Of a stretch of DNA of 64,000 nucleotides, positions 58,556 to 64,000 are shown piece by piece. Source of the DNA: Trinickia diaoshuihuensis (GTDB taxonomy: Bacteria; Pseudomonadota; Gammaproteobacteria; Burkholderiales; Burkholderiaceae). Both the position numbers and the translations under genes were made by a program. The stretch's first letter is position 1; each line of letters begins with the position of its first letter. The stretch covers positions 124,001-188,000 of the forward strand of contig NZ_QUBS01000084.1 of assembly GCF_003390925.1 (NCBI RefSeq). Reading direction: 5' to 3'. The notes beneath the pieces were generated by a model. It ran no database searches, was not told where the DNA came from, and was given only the letters and a program-made list of their open reading frames with translations.

Positions 58556-59920
58556 TTAAGCGAGTTCCGGCTGCGGCACGAGCACGAGTTCGCCGCGCAG
58601 CGAGTGCGGATAAGCGCGCGTGATGCGCACGTCGATCATCTGGCCGATCAGCCGCGCGTGCGAAGCGACGGGCGCCGGGAAGTTCACGACACGGTTGTTG
58701 GCCGTGCGGCCGGCGAGTTCGGTCGGATCCTTGCGCGCGGGGCGCTCGACCAAGATGCGCTCGACGTTGCCGACCATCGATTCGCTGATGCGCACGACGT
58801 TGGCGTCGATGGTGGCCTGCAGGTGTTGCAAGCGTTCGAGTTTCACTTCGCGCGGCGTGTCGTCGTGCAAGTTCGCGGCCGGCGTGCCGGGGCGCGGACT
58901 GTAGATGAACGAAAAACTCGTGTCGTAGCTCATTTCGTGCACGAGCGCCATCGTCTTGTCGAAGTCGCTTTGCGTCTCGCCCGGGAACCCGACGATGATA
59001 TCGGTCGATAGCGAGAGGTCGGGCCGGATCGCGCGCAGGCGGCGGATCACCGATTTGTACTCGAGCACCGTATAGCCGCGCTTCATCGCCATCAAGATGC
59101 GATCGGAGCCGTGCTGCACGGGCAGATGCAGGTGCGAAACGAGCTTGTCGACCTTCGCGTAGACGTCGATCAAGCGCTGCGTGAATTCCTTCGGATGCGA
59201 GGTCGTATAACGGATCCGCTCGATGCCGGGAATCTCGGCGACGTATTCGATCAGCGTCGCGAAATCGGCAATCTCACCGGCGCCGGCCGTCAGCGCGCCA
59301 CGATAGGCGTTCACGTTCTGGCCGAGCAGGGTGACTTCGCGCACGCCTTGATCGGCGAGCCCGGCGATTTCGGTCAGCACGTCGTCGAGCGGGCGCGACA
59401 CTTCGTCGCCGCGCGTGTAGGGCACGACGCAGTAGCTGCAGTACTTGCTGCAGCCTTCCATGATCGAGACGAACGCGCTCGGGCCGTCCACTCGCGCGGG
59501 CGGCAGATGGTCGAACTTTTCGATTTCAGGAAACGAGATATCGACTTGCGAGCGGCCGCTGGCACGGCGCGCATCGATCATCTGCGGCAGGCGGTGCAGC
59601 GTCTGCGGGCCGAAGACGAGATCGACGTAGGGCGCGCGCGCCACGATCGCGGCGCCTTCCTGGCTCGCCACGCACCCGCCCACGCCGATCAGCAGATCGG
59701 GCTTCGCTTCTTTGAGCTCGCGGACGCGGCCTAGGTCGGAAAACACCTTCTCTTGCGCCTTTTCGCGCACCGAGCAGGTATTGAAGAGGATGACGTCAGC
59801 GTCTTCGGGGGAATCCGTCTTGACGAGTCCTTCGGCGGCGCCGAGTACGTCGACCATCTTGTCGGAGTCGTACTCGTTCATCTGGCAGCCAAAGGTTTTT
59901 ACATAAACTTTCTTGGTCAT
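58556..59920 (-). CDS. miaB: tRNA-2-methylthio-N6-dimethylallyladenosine synthase
   Basis: MiaB adds the 2-methylthio group to i6A37 in tRNA. The 454-residue radical-SAM methylthiotransferase has an N-terminal UPF0004 domain ([14 protein letters not shown] with the first Fe-S cysteine, [10 protein letters not shown] and GVGGCVAS), the radical SAM motif [17 protein letters not shown] (C-x3-C-x2-C) and a C-terminal TRAM domain (about 385-450). The ATG at 59920 ([10 protein letters not shown]) is chosen; the upstream frame is not conserved. It starts the miaB-phoH-ybeY-chaC run. Confidence 0.97.
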   Translation of the reverse strand: MTKKVYVKTFGCQMNEYDSDKMVDVLGAAEGLVKTDSPEDADVILFNTCSVREKAQEKVFSDLGRVRELKEAKPDLLIGVGGCVASQEGAAIVARAPYVDLVFGPQTLHRLPQMIDARRASGRSQVDISFPEIEKFDHLPPARVDGPSAFVSIMEGCSKYCSYCVVPYTRGDEVSRPLDDVLTEIAGLADQGVREVTLLGQNVNAYRGALTAGAGEIADFATLIEYVAEIPGIERIRYTTSHPKEFTQRLIDVYAKVDKLVSHLHLPVQHGSDRILMAMKRGYTVLEYKSVIRRLRAIRPDLSLSTDIIVGFPGETQSDFDKTMALVHEMSYDTSFSFIYSPRPGTPAANLHDDTPREVKLERLQHLQATIDANVVRISESMVGNVERILVERPARKDPTELAGRTANNRVVNFPAPVASHARLIGQMIDVRITRAYPHSLRGELVLVPQPELA

Positions 59921-60066
59921 GAAGCTCGCCGTTCGCAGTGGTTGACCTGGGGGCGCGGGTAGTTCGATGCGCGAAGCGCGGCGAAACCTTCGCCGCAGAA
60001 ACCTTCGCCGCATAACCGGACATTATAGCCTCTTGAGCGTTCGCGCTCGCGGTGCGGCTGGCGCGC

Positions 60067-61005
60067 TCAATCGCGCAGGCCCGGCAGGGTCGGCCAACGG
60101 TGCTCCACCTCGCGGAACCGCTCGATCAGAAAGTCGAGCAACGCGCGTACGCGCGGCGGGCGGTAGCGGTTGCGGTGGAACAACGCATGCAGGGGCGTAT
60201 CGGGCGCATAACGCCATTCGGGCAACACAATGCGCAAACGACCGGCACGCAGGTCCGCGTCGATATCCCAAAGCGACTTCAAAACGATCCCGTGGCCGTC
60301 GATTGCCCACATGCGGGTGACCGCGCCGTCGTTCGTTTCGCGCGAAATCTCGAGCGGCACCGTATAGGTTTCCGTCTCCTCGCCGCGCACGAAGCGCCAT
60401 TCGTTGAGCGGGCCGGATGCGATCGTGAGCACGACGCATGGAAACCGCGCCAGGTCGGCAGGCGAGTGCGGCTCGCCATGCCGAGCCACATAGTCCGGGG
60501 ACGCGACGAGCACGCGGCGGTTCGTCGCGAGCAGCCGTGCGATCAGCGACGTGTCCTCGCGCGGCGCACCGAAACGGATCGCGAGATCGATATCGTCGTG
60601 CAGCAGATTCGAGACCGAATCGGACAGCGTCAGCGCGAACGTCACCTCGGGGTAACGCACGTTGAACTCGTCGAGCCAGCCCATCAGTACGGCGCGGCCG
60701 AAGTCGGACGTGGTCGAGATACGAATCTTGCCGCGCACGACGGTGCTGCCTGCCTGCAATTGCGCCTCGGCATCGTCGAGCGCCTCCAGCGCGCGCATGC
60801 AGTGCCGCAGATAGAGGCGGCCTTCGTCGGTCAGGCGAAGCTGGCGCGTCGTGCGCTCGACGAGCCGCGTGGACAGCGACGCCTCCAGCTTGGCCAGCCG
60901 CGCGCTTGCCGCGGCCGGCGTGAGGCCGAGTTGTCTGCCGGCGGCGGAAATGCCGCCGAGCCGCGCCGCCTCGACGAAGAGGCGGATGTCGCCGAGTCGA
61001 TCCAT
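60067..61005 (-). CDS. LysR family transcriptional regulator
   Basis: A 312-residue LysR regulator. The N-terminal winged HTH (MDRLGDIRLFVEAARLGGISAAG, given by its ends at residues 1-23, and TPAAASARLAKLEASL) is complete and matches regulators that control adjacent AraJ/YdhP-type exporters. The substrate-binding domain covers about 90-300. The ATG abuts what is now the interior of the adjacent exporter gene, so its own upstream region appears to be lost; GAGGGG lies 11 bases before the ATG and could be a weak ribosome site. Transcription may be impaired. Confidence 0.92.
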   Translation of the reverse strand: MDRLGDIRLFVEAARLGGISAAGRQLGLTPAAASARLAKLEASLSTRLVERTTRQLRLTDEGRLYLRHCMRALEALDDAEAQLQAGSTVVRGKIRISTTSDFGRAVLMGWLDEFNVRYPEVTFALTLSDSVSNLLHDDIDLAIRFGAPREDTSLIARLLATNRRVLVASPDYVARHGEPHSPADLARFPCVVLTIASGPLNEWRFVRGEETETYTVPLEISRETNDGAVTRMWAIDGHGIVLKSLWDIDADLRAGRLRIVLPEWRYAPDTPLHALFHRNRYRPPRVRALLDFLIERFREVEHRWPTLPGLRD

Positions 61006-61008
61006 GGG

Positions 61009-62094
61009 TTAGCCATCCCCTCGGCCGGCTTGCTCGTGTCGGGCTATGCGCTCGGCGTCGCGGCCGGCGCGCCCGTGCTGGCCGTCCTCACGAGCAAGCT
61101 GCCGCGCAAGGCGGCATTGCAGGCGCTGATGCTCGTGTTCATTGTCGGCAATGTGCTGTGCGCCGTCGCGGGTGACTACCGGATGCTCATGATCGCGCGC
61201 GTCGTTACGTCGTTCGCGCACGGGTCGTTCTTCGGCATCGGAGCCGTCGTCGCCGCCTCGCTCGTCGCGCGCGAAAAACAAGCCAGCGCGATCGCACTGA
61301 TGTTCACGGGGCTCACGCTCGCCAACGTCCTCGGCGTACCGTTCGGCACGTTCGTCGGCCAAGGGTGGGGCTGGCGCGTCACGTTTTGGATCGTGGCGGG
61401 TCTCGGCGTGTTCGCGCTCGCGGGGATTAGCGCGCTCGTGCCGAATCGGCACGACTCGGGGCCGGTTGGGCTGGCCAGCGAAGTGCGCGTGCTGAAGGAT
61501 CCGCAGGTATGGCTCGCGCTCGCGATGACCGTGCTCGGCTTCGGCGGCGTGTTCGTCGTCTTCACCTATATCGCACCGATCCTCGAACAGATCAGCGGTT
61601 TCTCGCCGCGCGCCGTCACGCTGATTCTCGTGCTGTTCGGCGCGGGCCTGACGGTCGGCAACGTCGTAGGCGGCAAGCTGGCCGATCGCGCGCTGATGCG
61701 CTCGCTCATGGGCATTCTCATCGCACTCGCGCTCGTCATGGCCGTATTCGCGAAGACGAGCCATGCGCCCGTGGCCGCGGCGATCACCGTGTTCGTTTGG
61801 GGCATTGCGGCGTTCGCGACGGTTCCCCCGCTGCAAATGCGCGTCGTCGAAAAGGCGAGCCACGCGCCGCACTTGGCGTCGACGCTCAATATCGGCGCAT
61901 TCAACGTAGGCAACGCGCTCGGTGCTTGGCTCGGCGGCTTGGCGCTGACGCACGGCGCGGGGCTCGACGCCCTGCCTTGGGTTGCCGTTGCCGTCACGAT
62001 CGCGGCGCTTTTAGTCACCGCGCTCGCCGCGAATCTCGATCGCCGCGGCACTCCCGCGTCGCCGGCCACGCCGCAGGGCGCGTCGTCCTGTTAA
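61009..62094 (+). pseudogene. 5'-truncated MFS exporter (AraJ/YdhP-like)
   Basis: The frame encodes 361 residues of a DHA1-type major facilitator beginning at LAIPSAGLLVSGYALG, which in full-length relatives lies about 40 residues in, after TM1. The rest is intact: YRMLMIARVVTSFAHGSFFG, LGVPFGTFVGQ, FTYIAPILEQISGFSP and a normal C-terminus. TM1 and the start are missing. The frame continues upstream only as an accidental antisense of the LysR gene. Weak internal starts are TTG 61030 and GTG 61036, both without a ribosome site. The relatives are exporters (arabinose/purine/drug). I call it a pseudogene; read-through expression is not excluded. Confidence 0.8.
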
Positions 62095-62502
62095 TTGAGC
62101 AAGAGCCCGCGCGAGGCCGGGGGCTTTGGCTGCAACGGTTCCTGGCCTCGTGTATGCTTGTTTCGACCGGCTTGAAAGCCGGTCTTATATATCTAGTGCG
62201 TCTTCAGGGCGGGGTGAAATTCCCCACCGGCGGTATGCCGGCCATGTATTCCATGTGCCGGCGAGCCCGCGAGCGCCCGCAAGCGAGAATAGCCGGTACC
62301 GGCTCCTCGCGCGGGGTCAGCAGATCTGGTGCGATGCCAGAGCCGACGGTTACAGTCCGGATGAAAGAAGATGCGCAGACTGCCTCGTTCGCCGTCTCGC
62401 TCGGCCCGGCATGGTTTGCCGTGCCCGCGGCGTAGGCGCTCGTGCCGTTTGCGATGCCCTGAAACGTTTTTCGCTATTTTTCTCTCGCGAGGAGCGTTTC
62501 AT
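62095..62502. other. Leader region of ribB
   Basis: About 410 bases holding the FMN riboswitch (62200-62372), an inverted repeat GACCGGC/GCCGGTC at 62165-62184 followed by TTATATAT just upstream, and the expression platform with a GAGG ribosome site. The repeat could end read-through from the exporter frame; TTGTTT at 62158-62163 is one of several weak -35 candidates for ribB. Confidence 0.5.
62200..62372 (+). promoter_or_regulatory. FMN riboswitch (RFN element)
   Basis: The conserved RFN core is present: TCAGGGCGGGGTGAAATTCC and CACCGGCGGTA at the 5' side, then GATCTGGTGCGATGCCAGAGC in the middle (given by its ends at about 62325-62345), and GCCGACGGTTACAGTCCGG with ATGAAAGAAGA at the 3' side. 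FMN binding normally represses the downstream gene, here ribB 131 bases on. Because the ribosome site lies close to a CTCGCGAG palindrome, control may be at translation; no clear terminator stem with T-run is seen. Confidence 0.95.
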
Positions 62503-63204
62503 ATGTCCTTACCCGTTTCCACGGCCACCGCCGAACTTCCCTTCCTCGACCCCGCATCGGTCCCGCCGCGTATCGCCGCGGCACTTGCCGCATTGCGCGA
62601 AGGCCGCGCCGTCGTCTTGCAGGACGACCACGACCGCGAAAACGAGGCCGATCTGATCGTTGCCGCGGAGCGCTTGAGCGTCGAGACGATGGCGCTGTTG
62701 ATCCGCGAGTGCAGCGGCATCGTCTGCCTATGCCTGCCCGAGGAAAAAATCCGCGCGCTCGAGTTGCCGCCGATGGTCGAGCAAAACGAAAGCCGTCACG
62801 GGACGGCCTTCACCGTCTCGATAGAGGCGCGCCACGGCGTGAGCACGGGCGTCTCGGCCGCCGACCGCGTGACGACGATTCGCGCCGCGATTGCCGAGGG
62901 CGCCAAGCCCGCGGACATCGTGCGTCCTGGGCACGTGTTTCCATTGCGCGCGCAACGAGGCGGCGTGCTTGCGCGCCGCGGCCATACCGAGGGCACGGTC
63001 GATCTCGCCGTGCTGGCTGGGCTGTCGCCGGCGGGCGTGCTGTGCGAGCTCATGAACGAGGATGGGACGATGACGCGCGGCGCCGAGGTCGAGCGCTTCG
63101 CGGCAAAGCACGCATTGCCGATGCTGACGATCGAGGAACTCGTCGAATTCCGGCGTACGCTGGCGGCCGCGCGCGAGCGCGATTGCTGCGCCAACGAGGC
63201 GTAA
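62503..63204 (+). CDS. ribB: 3,4-dihydroxy-2-butanone-4-phosphate synthase
   Basis: RibB turns ribulose 5-phosphate into the four-carbon unit of riboflavin. The 233-residue single-domain protein has [16 protein letters not shown] (about residues 45-60), [30 protein letters not shown] and [23 protein letters not shown] (given by its ends at about 144-166). There is no GTP cyclohydrolase II domain. ATG 62503 follows GAGGAGCG; an apparent extension upstream overlaps the riboswitch platform. Confidence 0.97.
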   Translation: MSLPVSTATAELPFLDPASVPPRIAAALAALREGRAVVLQDDHDRENEADLIVAAERLSVETMALLIRECSGIVCLCLPEEKIRALELPPMVEQNESRHGTAFTVSIEARHGVSTGVSAADRVTTIRAAIAEGAKPADIVRPGHVFPLRAQRGGVLARRGHTEGTVDLAVLAGLSPAGVLCELMNEDGTMTRGAEVERFAAKHALPMLTIEELVEFRRTLAAARERDCCANEA

Positions 63205-63230
63205 GCCGCCGCGACGCCGGCTGCGACGCC

Positions 63231-63917
63231 CTAAGACAGCAGTTGCCCGAACTCGCCGCGCAATCCCGCCGCGATCATCGCGGGCAATTGCTCCATGCGC
63301 TCGATGATGCGCGTCACGCCCAAGTTGCGCAGCACGCGCGCATAGCCCGCGGGCACGTGGCTCGCCCCGACGAACGCGATCGTCTTCATGCCCGCGGCCC
63401 GTGCCGCGGACAGTCCCGTCACGCTGTCTTCCACGACGAGGCACCGCTCGGGCGCGACGCCCAATTCGCGCGCCGCATGCAAGTAGACGTCGGGGTGCGG
63501 CTTGGGCCGGGCGACCTGCTCGGCGCTGAATACGCGAGGTCCGAAGACATCGGCGAGTCCGACGCGCGAGAGCGAAGCGGCGATCCTATGCAGGCGGCTG
63601 TTGGAGACGACGGCCGCCGGCAGCGGTACTTGCGCGAGCGCATCGCGCACGCCCGCGATCGGCGCGAGCGATTCCTTCAATTGCGCCTCGACCTCGCGCT
63701 CGACGCCGGCCAGGAAGTTCTCCGGGAGGGTGATTTGAAATCGTTTTTCGAGGTCGGCGAGGAAGGTCGAGGTACGCTGACCGAAAGCCAGATGGGCGAC
63801 GCCGCCGAAGTCGATGCTGGGAAACTTGGCCGATAGGGCGCGTAGCAACACCCGCTCGGCAATCACTTCACTGTCGACGAGCACGCCGTCGCAGTCGCAA
63901 ATGAGATGGTCGAACAT
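63231..63917 (-). CDS. HAD family phosphatase (beta-phosphoglucomutase/phosphoglycolate type)
   Basis: A 228-residue HAD hydrolase of subfamily IA. The nucleophile motif ICDCDGVLVDSE is at residues 7-18, the cap domain covers about 19-85, motif II is VVSNSRLH (about 109), the lysine lies in ARPKPHPDVYLHAA and motif IV is VVEDSVTG. It resembles 6-phosphogluconate/phosphoglycolate-type phosphatases; the substrate cannot be assigned. It is convergent with ribB, 26 bases away. Start ATG 63917. Confidence 0.9.
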   Translation of the reverse strand: MFDHLICDCDGVLVDSEVIAERVLLRALSAKFPSIDFGGVAHLAFGQRTSTFLADLEKRFQITLPENFLAGVEREVEAQLKESLAPIAGVRDALAQVPLPAAVVSNSRLHRIAASLSRVGLADVFGPRVFSAEQVARPKPHPDVYLHAARELGVAPERCLVVEDSVTGLSAARAAGMKTIAFVGASHVPAGYARVLRNLGVTRIIERMEQLPAMIAAGLRGEFGQLLS

Positions 63918-64000
63918 GAAAAAAATGGCGCGCGCTCGGTAGCCGGCCTAACCCCGCAGCGCACTTTGTTGTGTAATGAGACGCCAATGATACGGTCATT
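63918..64000. other. Upstream region of the HAD gene to the window end
   Basis: 83 bases with no gene. It should hold the promoter of the minus-strand HAD gene and may be the divergent start of the next gene; nothing specific is recognised. Confidence 0.3.

Noticed and set aside
60052-62094. A 680-residue fusion protein made of a novel N-terminal domain and an MFS exporter
   Set aside because: The N-terminal 319 codons are the exact antisense of the LysR gene; the continuous frame is an accident of the deletion junction and high GC.
62371-62502. A 44-residue N-terminal extension of RibB
   Set aside because: It starts in the riboswitch 3' end, is Arg-rich and unconserved; the ATG at 62503 has a good ribosome site and the usual N-terminus.

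Overview
The window is a high-GC proteobacterial chromosome segment. Its gene content and order fit a member of the Burkholderiaceae (Burkholderia, Paraburkholderia, Trinickia and relatives); the species cannot be fixed from the sequence alone. Nearly all of it is a housekeeping chromosomal backbone with tight gene spacing. No rRNA, tRNA, CRISPR array, insertion sequence, integrase or phage gene was found.

Layout. 1-3.2 kb: the 3' part of a D-aminoacylase gene, then ilvA-queF on the minus strand. 3.7-13.6 kb: a 1341-residue FAD/Fe-S oxidoreductase, then HIT, DUF971, ubiE, a Tim44-like membrane protein, ubiJ, ubiB and a TPMT-like methyltransferase; ubiE, ubiJ and ubiB form the ubiquinone core. 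13.8-16.8 kb: fmdB-like, DUF502 and aspS, closed by a strong intrinsic terminator. 16.9-20.6 kb: an islet (Bcr/CflA-type exporter, small secreted EF-hand-like protein, S10 serine carboxypeptidase lipoprotein) with more AT-rich flanks, lying between aspS and nudB-clsB. 22.6-29.8 kb: a fatty-acid beta-oxidation set (TetR regulator with a palindromic operator, acyl-CoA dehydrogenase, FadN-type bifunctional enzyme, thiolase, enoyl-CoA hydratase). 30-32 kb: a lipoprotein and the divergent pair fdhD / nitrate reductase-associated protein. 32.2-37.8 kb: a PAS-GGDEF-EAL protein, an acyl-CoA thioesterase and an Atm1-type ABC exporter.

37.8-45.6 kb: the cell-wall recycling pair amgK-murU, divergent from lptD-surA-pdxA-rsmA (outer-membrane biogenesis, vitamin B6, 16S rRNA methylation). 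45.6-55.5 kb: an EamA exporter, gloA, then a long minus-strand run corC-lnt-glyQ-glyS-gmhB-plsC-YgjP-type protease. 55.6-59.9 kb: DUF4337, then miaB-phoH-ybeY-gamma-glutamylcyclotransferase. 60-64 kb: a LysR regulator fused head-to-head with an MFS exporter gene that has lost its 5' end, an FMN riboswitch ahead of ribB, and a HAD phosphatase.

The points most worth a second look are the LysR/MFS deletion junction at about 61,006, the acquired-looking islet between aspS and nudB, the 20-bp palindrome overlapping a candidate tetR promoter, the multi-module FAD/Fe-S oxidoreductase, and the Tim44-like protein inside the ubiquinone cluster. No clearly new defence, mobile or biosynthetic system was seen.
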